Assembly: GCA_039621445.1 (NCBI GenBank)
Contig: CP154955.1
Coordinates: forward strand, 21,007,823 to 21,071,822
Direction: 5' to 3'
Source of the DNA: Euglena gracilis
Lineage: Eukaryota > Euglenida > Euglenophyceae > Euglenales
DNA length: 64,000 nt
Within the stretch, counting starts at the first letter, position 1. The number at the start of each line of letters is the position of its first letter. Positions 51,236 through 61,855 of the stretch are shown piece after piece. Both the position numbers and the translations under genes were made by a program. A model generated the notes under the pieces. The model had not been told where the DNA came from and did not search any database. It saw only the letters and a program-made list of their open reading frames with translations.

Positions 51236-51540
51236 ACCCCCCCCACCCCGTCTCGCTGACTAGCTACACCATTAGGCGGCCGACTCCCCCCCCACCCCCC
51301 AGTCTACTGCCATGCGCCACGAAGGCCTCCTGGTCGAAGGCCGCGCAGCGGCCGAGGGCCGCCGCAACGGCCGAAGGCCGCTGCAATTCAGACCAACCAG
51401 TCGGCCAATACCCCCCCACCCCGTCTCGCCAACCAGCTACCGACCATTAGTCGACCGACTCCCCCCCCCCCCCGCCAGTCTACCGCCATGCGCCCCGAAG
51501 GCCGCGCAGCGGCCGAAGGCCGCTGCAATTCAGAACTTGA
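51236..51540. repeat. GGCCGAAGGCCG hairpins and C-run palindromes
   Basis: Two similar pieces (51,300-51,400 and 51,478-51,535) with CGAAGGCCGCGCAGCGGCCGA words, linked by CGTCTCGCC(A/G)AC blocks and C9-C10 runs. Confidence 0.5.
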
Positions 51541-51629
51541 AAAGTTGATGACGTTATTTAAAGGAGTAGGGTTAGGGTCAAGTTTCCATCCCTAACTGTC
51601 CCATCCCATCCCCTCAGCGTTGTTAAATT

Positions 51630-51791
51630 GGTGTCTGCAGGGGACCCAGCGAACCCAAAGAGGCGCCCAACTAGGGTTAATACACATTGGGGGACCCGAG
51701 CGAGGCGCCGAAGGCGCCGAGCGAGGGTCCCCCAATGTGTATTAACCCTAGTTGGGCGCCTCTTTGGGGTAGCTGGTCCCCTACAGGCACC
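51630..51791. repeat. About 160-bp near-perfect palindrome
   Basis: The left arm starts GGTGTCTGCAGGGGACCCAG and the right arm ends with its near reverse complement. The inner 100 bases are almost perfectly inverted, and the tip is GGCGCCGAAGGCGCC. Arms include CCAAAGAGGCGCCCAACTAG and TAGGGTTAATACACATTGGG. A strong cruciform or RNA hairpin is possible. Confidence 0.85.
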
Positions 51792-52249
51792 ACTTTTTCA
51801 CGCATCAGTCACCGACCCTTCAGCTGGTCGATCAACCCTTTAACTGTTTGGTGGCATGCTGGAAGGGGGGGCTGGCTAGTCGGCCGACTAGTCGGCTGAC
51901 TAGCCAATTGGTTGGTTGGCCTAGTCGGCAGCTAGTCGGTGAGACGGGGGGGGGGGGGAAGCCAGTTGGCCGACTAGTCGGCAAACTACCCACTCTGTGC
52001 TACTGAGTCAATCGCCGACTTTTAAACCCCCCCTGAAAGAAAAACTGCGGATGGGGTGCAGGGGGGAGTTTTCTGCCTCTCGTGAGAGTCATGGCCAGTT
52101 TCCCCCCTAGGACCCCCCCAGGACCCACCGGGGGGCAGTACCCACTTTAGAATAACCTGAACTTGTGCTGCAAAATTTCTGCCAAAAAAAGTGCGGGACC
52201 CACCAAGGACCCTCCCCAGCACACCCCCAGGACCCCCCCAGCACCCTCC

Positions 52250-52420
52250 GAAGGACCCCCCCAGAACCCCAGACCCCCCCCAGGACCCCCCCAGGCCATG
52301 GTCCTGGGGGGGGGAGAACTGGCCATAAGTGCATTTCCGGGTGATTTGGGGCCGCCACAGACCATTTTTATGGCCCACCGACCACCCACCGACCACCCAC
52401 CGACCAGGGGGGGGGGGGGG
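52250..52420. repeat. GGACCCCCC-type tract and partial copy of the dispersed unit
   Basis: 'caggacccccccaggacccc' words in tandem, then about 52,325-52,400 is a fragment of the unit at 49,860 ('catttccgggtgatttgggg' onwards). Confidence 0.5.
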
Positions 52421-52429
52421 GCTTAAAAA

Positions 52430-52590
52430 TGCAAAAAGGGGGGGGGGTAGTGCAAAAAAATGGTGGTCGGCCCGACCTGGTCGGCCTGACCTCCACAGGT
52501 CGGGCCGACCATGGTCGGGCCGACCATGGTCGGCCCGACCTCCACAGCGACCACCTCCGGAAATCCGCACGGAGCCGCATATTTGGCCAG
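52430..52590. repeat. GGTCGGCCCGACC palindrome block, inverted partner of 50,370-50,530
   Basis: Reverse-complement counterpart of the earlier block, with extra GGTCGGGCCGACCATG repeats. The two blocks bracket about 1.9 kb. Confidence 0.6.
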
Positions 52591-52612
52591 TTTTGACTGA
52601 GCCCATCATAGA

Positions 52613-52893
52613 CAAGGCTGTTTTTTACCAACCCCGGGGGGGTCCGGAGTGCCTATGAGTGCCTGCCCAGGCAGGCAATACCCCCCCAGGGGGGGGTCGG
52701 ATTTCGGCATGTGCCCAGGCGCATTCCTTTGAAAATAGGTCTTTTTTGGCTCCCCGCCCTGGTTGTGCCAGGGCACTTTTGGCCGTGTGCCCGACCCCCC
52801 CCCCCCGGGGGGGGCGGATCGGAAGTGCCTTGGAGTGCCTGCCGAGGCAGGCACCCCCACCCCCCCCCGGGGTGGGGTCGGCACCAACTAAAA
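52613..52893. mobile_element. Short TIR element with CCTGCCCAGGCAGG hairpins, copy 2
   Basis: Block for block the same as 34,412-34,725, including 'cattcctttgaaaatagg' and both hairpins, but the GGCGCC hairpin is replaced by CCCTGGTTGTGCCAGGG, a different stem-loop at the same place. The right terminus is worn. Confidence 0.7.
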
Positions 52894-53559
52894 TGTCATG
52901 GACCATGTCGGCTTGTCATGGACCATTTTGGAGTCAAAAATTCGAAAATTTCAAATATCTCCAAAATCAAAAGTAATGATCAGGAACCTGAAATGAAGCC
53001 GTACCGCTACCCAAAGCTGCACATAGGGGCGACAGAGGGTCTCTAGCAGAAACTTTAGGAAATAATTGCGTTTTCTCCGGATTATTGAAAAAAACCCAGC
53101 TTTTTGATACAAAATTGCACCTCGCCTCGCCTCGCCTCGCACGGGGACGCGGGGGGAGGGGGGACGCGGGGGGGACACGGGGGGGACACGGGGGAGACTT
53201 TGGCCCAACTGCCCCTACACGTTTTGTGTGTATTTTTCCTTTTGGTTGACGAAAAAATGTGCTCGGCCAAAATCCGGGACGCGGGGGGGATGCGGGGCAA
53301 ACACCCCCTCAAAACCCCACTCACCCGGAGGGGGGGGGCACAGGTGCTACGTGAATCCATACTTATCCATGCCCCCCAAATACACGCCATTTTGGGTCAA
53401 AAATATCGAAAGCAAGTTATAAAAACAAGGTTATGAAAACCGCGGATTATCACCATGAATCAGTGGGGATCCAAAATCAAGCCCTCAAGACCCCTGTCAC
53501 CCTGTACAAGCGTCCAGGCTCTGTGAATGTCTTCATTGTTGCAGACGGTAGACTGGGAG

Positions 53560-54020
53560 GGGGGGGGTAGTGGGTTGTCCGCCGACTAGTCGGCCGACTA
53601 CCCAATTGGTCGGCCGACTAGTCGGCGGACCAATTGGGTAGTCGGCCGACTAGTCGGCCGACTACCCACTCAAATGTACTAACGGGTCAAAACCGCCGAC
53701 TTTAAGGCCCCCCCCTGGGAAAATTTTTTTGTCTAAATCACCTCAACACCAGTCAAAACCCACCCAAATGGCTCCAGAACCCCCCAATCGGGGGTGAATA
53801 TGCAAAAAAATGGGGGGAAATGTCCATTTTGGGCCACTTTTGACAAAAGAACACCTCTCCCTGTTGGATTTTCAATATAAGTCAAATTTTGCACAAAAAG
53901 GTCTTATCCCTCCAAGTCTATTACCAACATAGAAGGGATTTTGCTATTTGAGGGGGGTGTGGGGGGGCGGAGCCCCCCCCCCGCCTATGCCAAAGTGAGC
54001 CACAAAAACGACTAAGCCCC
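53560..54020. repeat. CCGACTAGTCGG palindromes and upstream block of copy 3
   Basis: 53,575-53,670 is a chain of GTCGGCCGACTAGTCGGCCG palindromes around ACCAATTGGT. 53,780-53,990 repeats the block at 50,590-50,830 ('gggggtgaatatgcaaaaaa' to 'gtgagccacaaaaacgact'). Confidence 0.65.
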
Positions 54021-54029
54021 CGAGTATGT

Positions 54030-54330
54030 TGCATTTCTAAAGGATTTTTATGTAATCTCTGTTTCACCATTGATTTTTTACCCCTCCGGACCCCATCAAT
54101 GGCCCACCGACCCCCCACCGACCAAAGATTTCCATCTGGGGGTGTTTATGTTGGTGTAAGGCACTTATTTGGACCCATCCGGACCATTTCTGGGTGATTT
54201 GGGCCCGCCACAGACCATTTTTATGACCGCCGACTAGCCACCGACTAGTTTGCATTAAATTTTCTTCATGGGGGGGGGGCTTAAAAGTCGGCGGTTTGGA
54301 CCCGTTGGTACATTAGAGTGGGTAGGCGGC
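54030..54330. repeat. Dispersed repeat unit, copy 3
   Basis: Shorter than copies 1 and 2: it joins 'agtatgttg' directly to 'catttctaaaggatttt', so an internal part is deleted. Ends 'acattagagtgggta' followed by CTAGTCGG palindromes. Confidence 0.7.
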
Positions 54331-54414
54331 CGACTAGTCGGCCGACTATTCACTGCGACTAGCTACCGACCAGGCCTAGTCGGTCGACCAGTTCGGCCGA
54401 CTAGTCGGCCAACT

Positions 54415-54635
54415 ACCACCCCTCCCCCCTTTATTTGAGCACACCCACGGGCCAACGGACCCCCCCAAATGCTCAAATAAGGGGGGGGGGTCAAATAAGG
54501 GGGGGGTCAAAAATTCCTTTAGAAATAGGGCAAAAAAAAATTTTCGGCGCCTTCGGCGCATGAAAAAAAAACTTTCCCCGGACCCAAATGCTCAATTAAG
54601 GGGGGGTCAAATAAAGGGGGGGGTGTTACCCACTA
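54415..54635. repeat. Homopolymer-capped element (word TCAAATAA)
   Basis: CCCCTTTATTTGAGCACACC, GGGCCAACGGACCCCCCC, AAATGCTCAAATAAGGGGGGGGGG, TCAAATAAGGGGGGG, then an A-rich part with a TTTCGGCGCCTTCGGCGCA hairpin, and again TGCTCAATTAAGGGGGGG and TCAAATAAAGGGGGGG. It combines the capped-element design with the GGCGCC hairpin. Confidence 0.6.
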
Positions 54636-55194
54636 CCCCCCCCCCCAGTCCACCGCCTTGCACCATTGTTGGGTCCCAAAAGTCGAAAGTTTCGGCCTGG
54701 CGGCCTGACCCCCTGTCCCGGCCGGGCCGCGCCGGGCAAGGCCGGGCCGGGCCGCCGGGTCGGGCTGCAAGGCCGCCTGAAACCATACACAAAAGGAAAA
54801 GAGCAGCAGGAAAGGAGCTCAGCTACACAAAACCGGTTGTTCAGGGTGGGATGGTGAAGGGAAAACGTGGCTAAATTTTTCATTTTCCTACCTTCAAAAA
54901 AAAACATTTTTGTGACTAAATTGTTTTGGGGAAAATAAAATAGAAAACGTTGGCAATGTTCAAACACACATCGAAAAAAGCTAAGGTCTTGCTGGCCCTC
55001 ATACGGTCTTCACTCAACTGTTAACCCAGCGTAAGAAAATGAATGGGGGCACCTCTTGAGTGACATCCAATGCCCGTTGTGGTAGTCTCTTCAGTTCCAA
55101 AGGTTCCTTCCACATCTTGTGGCGTCACCTTGGCTGCTAAAAAAAAGGGAAGAAAAAGAGCAAGTGCAAGGTTTGCTTGATTTACCCTCACCCC

Positions 55195-55402
55195 CCCTCC
55201 TCAAAGTGGCCACCCTCCAGGCATTGTGGGACCCCAAAATGGCCACTCTGGCAGGGGGGACACTTTGGGGGGGGGGTCAAGTTTTGGCCTCCGGCGCCTT
55301 TGGCGCCAAAGGAAAATGGCCACTTTGGGGGGGGGTAACCTGAAATTTGCCAAAAATTTTGGCCACTTTGGGGGGAGGGACACTTTGAGGGGGGGGGGTG
55401 AG
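55195..55402. repeat. Homopolymer-capped element (word AAAGTGGCC), copy 2
   Basis: CAAAGTGGCCA, ACACTTTGGGGGGGG, a GGCGCCTTTGGCGCC hairpin, GGCCACTTTGGGGGGG and ACACTTTGAGGGGGGGG. It has the same word and hairpin as 12,523-12,672, inverted and longer. Confidence 0.6.
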
Positions 55403-56875
55403 GGTTGTGGAAAGTCGATGTATTTTTCCTAAATTGGCGAATTTCTTAAGTTGGGACCAGCCAGTTGGCAACTCCTCACCCCACAGAACCATCCACCCCC
55501 CATGTGACCGCCCCAACCATGCCCCCCCCCCCCCCGAGCTATTCCCGTACCCGGGACACTTTATGGCCCAATGGGAACATTGTGGGGGGAACAGCTCAGG
55601 GGGGGGGACCTAGGTCCTCCCCCAAGCTGTCCCCATACCCGAACCTCGGGCAGCCCAAAAGGGGTCATTTTTGGCAATTTTTGGTGAAAATCGCGATTTT
55701 TGAGGCCCAAAAATGATCAAAAATGACCATTTTCGGACACAAAATGGCAAATTTGGGGGCCGCGCGCTCTGCGCGCGGCCAAAAAAGCACTTTTTGGTCA
55801 AAAATGGCCCAAAGATGGCAAAAAATGGCCACTTTTTGGACCCGAAAATCACCGATTTTAGGATGCGTTCCGCCCGCGCGGCCGCCCTCAGACCCCCCCC
55901 CCCCCGCGCCGCTCGCCCCCCACCTCAGCCCCCCCCCCCCCGCTGTGCCTAGCCTCCGGTGGACGTGCGCCACTGCCCGGTCTTAGACGGCCGTAACTGG
56001 ACACTAAAAAATCAAATTGCGCCTGGAATTGTGGCTTGAGAAAATAGCCCTAAAAAGGGTCTTTTGCAAAATGTCAATCTTCAAAGCCCAAATAACGCCA
56101 CAACTTCACCATAGAAAGCAAAATTCTTAAAAATCTTTTTGTCACAAAACCCAATGATTTCTACGGAATTAGTTAAGAACTTGGGGAAATGAGGTTCAAA
56201 AAAGGAGCAACATAGGTAGTTCAGGCGCAAATGCGCCTGAAATATGTTCTTTCCAATCAGACGAGATCTTTACATGAGTTATGTTGTTGGATGGGGCCTC
56301 ACTCAAATCCAGGCGCCTGAACGCACTCAAAAAAGAGGCCAATTTGGTGGTCCCAAAAACAGATGAAAAAAGGTAAAACAACATTCAAAACAAGCTCGGA
56401 AGTGTGCAGTCACGAGTCTTGAACGCAAGCACTTACTTCACTGACTCAACAGACTACTGTGTGGAACGCCCCCGTACAGATTAGTGCACATGAACACAAA
56501 AAAAATGCTGTCATATTTTTGGAGTCCTATCACATCGAAATTTGAAAAGGACAAATGACGATAAATATAATTCATACATAAGATTAATTGCGAATTGACA
56601 TTTCAAAAAATGGGACGTAATTGTGGCTGACAAGAAAATTCCAGGCGCATTTGCGCCTGGATCTTCAGAGAAACAGCACTTTTTTTGCCTTCCACACACA
56701 ATCATCCCGGCGCAAATGCGCCTGGACGGTTGCCAAAACAGTCAATTGTTAATTCACTTTTGATGAGGAATTGTCGAGTTGTGAACGCCACCCTGTGTGA
56801 CATGATTTTTGCATGTGACCGCTTTTTCACTTCAGTGGTTGTGTGGCAGATGTCTGGAAACACATTGACCAAACT

Positions 56876-58705
56876 GAGACGGCCGTAACTGGACACTTTT
56901 TTTTCAAAAAAATTGGTCAAAATTCTGGCCTAAAACGGGTTTTCTAGGACCACTTTTGAAAAAATTCCAGGCGCATTTGCGCCTAAACCCAATTTTAAAT
57001 ATTGCCCCAGAGTGCCATTAAATTGTATCTTTTTCAAGGGTTCCAGGCGCAAATGCGCCTGGAACCTCCTAGAAACAGGCGAAAAAGGACCATAATTTCA
57101 CCCCAGACAGGTTTTGTCTTTGATCAAAACCAATTGGCAAAGAATAAATATTTTGGAAAATACACACAGTGTTCTATTTGTTGTATTGTCAAGGGGTGTC
57201 TCCCGAATATGTTTTTTAAGGTATTTTTGGCATCATCAGAATAGTATTTTAGGCGCATTTGCGCCTGGAATACCTCTCAATACACCAAACAGTGGTAATG
57301 AAAGGAATGTGAGCGAGAGACAGCAACAGCGGCATTATTTTGCCAAGTGTGTCTCTTTTTATAACCTTTTTTATTCATCAACATGCAAAGATCATTCTTC
57401 GGCAAAGTCCTTCAACTCCGTGTGTGAGGTGCCTTTGCCAAGGTTTGTGGGTGAGCACATAAAAATAACAGCAAGGGAAGTAGTTGAATCAAAATTTTCA
57501 AGGGTGGTGTTTGCTCTTCTTTAAAGCCGAAGTGTTTTCTAGTTTCTATTTTGAAAATGCATTTTTTGTGTTGCAATCTAATGAATGATGTTTGGGAATG
57601 GTGCTCAAAAACTGTGCCACCCTGTGTTGGTCCAGGCGCAATTGCGCCTGGAATTTCAAAAATGCAATGTCAACCAAAGGTATATTTTGAAGGAAATGAT
57701 TCATCTCAAAGTTTTTCATACAAAGACACATTGAGGAACCACTTGGAGTTTGTTTCTTTGGAATTGCTGCCTTTCTCACACTTTGCTCCAGGCGCAAATG
57801 CGCCTAGACTGTTGCCAAAACGGGCGTCAGAGGCGTCCCGTTTTCATATTGGTAAACGCCCTTGACCCATCAAAGGTTGCATGGAAAATGATTTGCAACA
57901 CATAGCAACATTAACCAGCAAATAACGTACACCGAAAGCTAAAAAATGTGCACATTGTTTTCCACATCTCCCCAGTTTTGACCATATTAAGCATTAAGAG
58001 CTGATGCAAGGGTGAAGATAAAGAGAACCCAATTTTTAGGACATTTTGGTTTTATGGTGAAAAATGCCTTTACCCAACAACATTACAATGCACTCCCTCC
58101 GTATGCTCCTTCCAAGTTTATAGAAGCAATTCAAATGGTGCTGACTTTCATTCAAAACAGGTCCATACCCGCAGTAGAACATTGAATCAAATTCTCCAGA
58201 AGGGATGTATTTTTGGCTTACCAGGAAATTCCAGGCGCATTTGCGCCTGGATCTTCTGAGAAATGGCCCTTTTTTGCCTAGTCCACGTGTTTCTCCAGGC
58301 ACAAATGCGCCTACAGTGTTGCCAAAACAAAAGGCCATTGGCAATGGCCAATTCAAATCCATGAACAGTACATTTTGTCGAGTTGCCATTGTCTCCCTGT
58401 GATTTTTTGCATACCGATTTTTCCTTGCATTTTTTGTGTGGCAACTGATGGCAAACACTGGCAAAAATTGGCAATTGGCCATGTTTGAGGTTTGAGGCGC
58501 ATTTGCGGCTGAAACAATGGCATGGAAAAGTTTTGTTGAGGAAAGGAATTCAATCTCAAAGAACCACGTCTCAAACATACAATTTTTTTTTGCTCTTGCA
58601 ATGTGCACAAAATCTTATTTGGGCAATTGTTCTTGTCAGTGACGAGGTGTTTAAAATTGTAAGTTTTTTCCCTTTTTTCGGGTTGCCTTGAGGAACGAAA
58701 TTTGG
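56876..58705 (+). repeat. Left arm of the foldback element
   Basis: Inverted copy of 59,894-61,855. Ends at 'cgggttgccttgaggaacga'. The longest open frame (58,036-58,608, minus) has its twin in the right arm. Peptide content is not recognisable and the frames run through the 20-bp palindromes, so coding is doubtful. Confidence 0.85.
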
Positions 58706-59893
58706 TGTTGTTCATTGTTTTGTGTTGCAAACACCTCATATGCATTGCGAAACAATTTTACCTGTGGTTATGCCATGATTCCATCAGCTATCCTGCTTAT
58801 AGTGTGTATCTGGTACATGTCATTGACTACCAGTTTTTTTGATGCCAAAATTACGTTTTGTAAACTACCTATACGACCTCTCTGCTTTGTCAATTGAGAT
58901 TCCAATTCCATCCTGGCATTTCTTTGTATTTTGCTCAGAAACTTCCTCCAATTACCATAACATCAAAGAAACTGAGATGCGGAAAATGGTTTTTGTTTTT
59001 CTGATTTATGGCTTATTCTTCATTCCAATTTGGTTTCAGGCCATTTCTGAGATTTGAAAAAGAACCATTCAAAATCATTGTGTTCCTTCAACTCACAAAT
59101 CCTCTCTGACAACATTCACCTTCCATAGAAGTCATCAACCTTCGTTCTCTCTTGCAGGGAATTTTTCTGAAAGGATCCTGCCAAATCTCCCGCCAAAGCA
59201 GAGAGCCTACGGATGAGCGCAGGGAGGCCAAGAAAAGGTTTGAACTGGTGCAGTGTTGCCATGTGTCTCGGTCCAAGTTGTTCCAGATGCAAGTTGACGT
59301 TGTAGCAAACCGTTTTTGACGGTTGTTTTCAATTCATTTTTTAGCAACATTTGATTTTTTTTTAGTGTTATTGCTTTGCATCACACGAAAAACCGCGGAT
59401 TTGGTCACGTAGCCCCTCGTCTCAAACTTTGTGCTCCTTTGTGCTCCCTAGAGAACAAATCCTTAAGGCTGAAGTCTTGTAGCTTTGGTCTTCTTTTCTC
59501 ATGCTTTGCGCATTAGAATCATTCACATATCTGGCTGTTTGGTGACGGAATTGTGTTACAATTGGTGCACCTGGTTTCTTGTTTTTTTTGTTTTAATTTT
59601 TGCTTTATTGTGTGGGTCGGTGGCAAAATGACTGAATGAGGACTAAACTGTCGAATTGATTCTGATTTAAAACACGGTCAGGTGCACCCACTTGAGACTG
59701 AGACGGTGCGCCTTTGTTTGCATGACCTGGCCAGCAAGCCCGCCGGCGAACTTGATCCGTCAAACTGTTTGGCAGGAGCCAAATGTGTTTCATTTGAGAG
59801 TGTGGTGTGTTTCTGAGAGAACTTACATCAATAATTTTAAAATTCATGTATCTGTGAAAATCTGTAAAATTTTATTCTTGAGACATTCACACT
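58706..59893. other. Unique spacer of the foldback element
   Basis: AT-rich and without the 20-bp palindromes. No recognised protein; a plus-strand frame at 58,688-58,897 has a hydrophobic stretch (SAILLIVCIWYMSLT) but no partner sequence. Confidence 0.4.
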
Positions 59894-61855
59894 AAATTTC
59901 GTTCCTCAAGGCAACCCGAAAAAAGGGAAAAAACTTACGATTCTAAACACCTCGTCATTGACAAGAACAATTGCCCAAATAAGATTTTGTGCACATTGCA
60001 AGAGCAAAAAAAAATTGTATGTTTGAGACGTGGTTCTTTGCGATTGAATTCCTTTCCTCAACAAAACTTTTCCATGCCATTGTTTCAGCCGCAAATGCGC
60101 CTCAAACCTCAAACATGGCAAATTGCCAATTTTTGCCAGTGTTTGCCATCAGTTGCCACACAAAAAATGCAAGGAAAAATCGGTATGCAAAAAATCACAG
60201 GGAGACAATGGCAACTCGACAAAATGTACTGTTCATGGATTTGAATTGGCCATTGCCAATGGCCTTTTGTTTTGGCAACACTGTAGGCGCATTTGTGCCT
60301 GGAGAAACACGTGGACTAGGCAAAAAAGGGCCATTTCTCAGAAGATCCAGGCGCAAATGCGCCTGGAATTTCCTGGTAAGCCAAAAATACATCCCTTCTG
60401 GAGAATTTGATTCAATGTTCTACTGCGGGTATGGATCTGTTTCGAATGAAAGTCAGCACCATTTGAATTGCTTCTATAAACTTGGAAGGAGCATACGGAG
60501 GGAGTGCATTGTAATGTTGTTGGGTAAAAGTATTTTTCACCATGTCCTAAAAATTGGGTTCTCTTTATCTTCACCCTTGCATCAGGTCTTAATGCTTAAT
60601 ATGGTCAAAACTGGGGAGATGTGGAAAACAATGTGCACATTTTTTAGCTTTCGGTGTACCACCCCCCCCCCTTTATTGTCCCCCCCCTTTATTGTCCCTG
60701 GGCCCCGGCCGACGGGGGGTTTTTTTGGCCCGGCCAATGAAATTCCTTTGGTACCCATATATTGTCCCCCCCTTTATTGTCCGGTCGGGCCCGGGGGCAG
60801 GTCGGTGGGACAATAAAGGGGGGGTATGTGCATTTTGCATGCAACCTTTGATGGGTCAAGGGCGTTTGCCAATATGAAAACGGGACGCCTCTGACGCCCG
60901 TTTTGGCAACAGTCTAGGCGCATTTGCGCTTGGAGCAAAGTGTGAGAAAGGTATCGGCAGCAATTCCAAAGAAACAAACTCCAAGTGGTTCCTCAATGTG
61001 TCTTTGTATGAAAAACTTTGAGATGAATCATTTCCTTCAAAATATACCTTTGGTTGACATTGCATTTTTGAAATTCCAGGCGCAATTGCGCCTGGACCAA
61101 CACAGGGTGGCACAGTTTTTGAGCACCATTCCCAAACATCATTCATTAGATTGCAACACAAAAAATGCATTTTCAAAATAGAAACTAGAAAACACATCGG
61201 CTTTAAAGAAGAGCAAACACCACCCTTGAAAATTTTGATTCAACTACTTCCCTTGCTGTTATTTTTATGTGCTCACCCACAAACCTTGGCAAAGGCACCT
61301 CACACACGGAGTTGAAGGACTTTGCCGAAGAATGATCTTTGCATGTTGATGAATAAAAAAGGTTATAAAAAGAGACACACTTGGCAAAATAATGCCGCTG
61401 TTGCTGTCTCTCGCTCACATTCCTTTCATTACCACTGTTTGGTGTATTGAGAGGTATTCCAGGCGCAAATGCGCCTAAAATACTATTCTGATGATGCCAA
61501 AAATACCTTAAAAAACATATTCGGGAGACACCCCTTGACAATACAACAAATAGAACACTGTGTGTATTTTCCAAAATATTTATTCTTTGCCAATTGGTTT
61601 TGATCAAAGACAAACCTGTCTGGGGTGAAATTATGGTCCTTTTTCGCCTGTTTCTAGGAGGTTCCAGGCGCATTTGCGCCTGGAACCCTTGAAAAAGATA
61701 CAATTTAATGGCACTCTGTGGAAAATATTTAAAATTGGGTTTAGGCGCAAATGCGCCTGGAATTTTTTCAAAAGTGTTCCTAGAAAACCCGTTTTAGGCC
61801 AAAATTTTGACCAATTTTTTTTGGAAAAAAAGTGTCCAGTTACGGCCGTCTAAGC
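59894..61855 (-). repeat. Right arm of the foldback element
   Basis: Inverted copy of the left arm with very few substitutions. The main difference is the C/G-capped insert at 60,660-60,824, which is missing from the left arm. Confidence 0.85.
60660..60824. mobile_element. C/G-capped insert in one arm only (word TTTATTGTCC)
   Basis: C11-TTTATTGTCCCCCCC, TTTATTGTCCC, GGGCCCCGGCCGACGGGG core, a short unique part, TATATTGTCCCCCC, TTTATTGTCCGGTCGGGCCC, GGACAATAAAGGGGGGG. Comparison with the left arm shows about 22 bp of arm sequence replaced at the insertion point after 'ttcggtgtac', plus a nine-base loss nearby. This makes the capped elements genuine insertions. Confidence 0.75.

Noticed and set aside
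56220-61760. Regularly recurring 20-bp palindromes as a CRISPR array
   Set aside because: Spacing is irregular (60-400 bp), the repeats are perfect palindromes within a foldback, and the host is eukaryotic; no cas genes.
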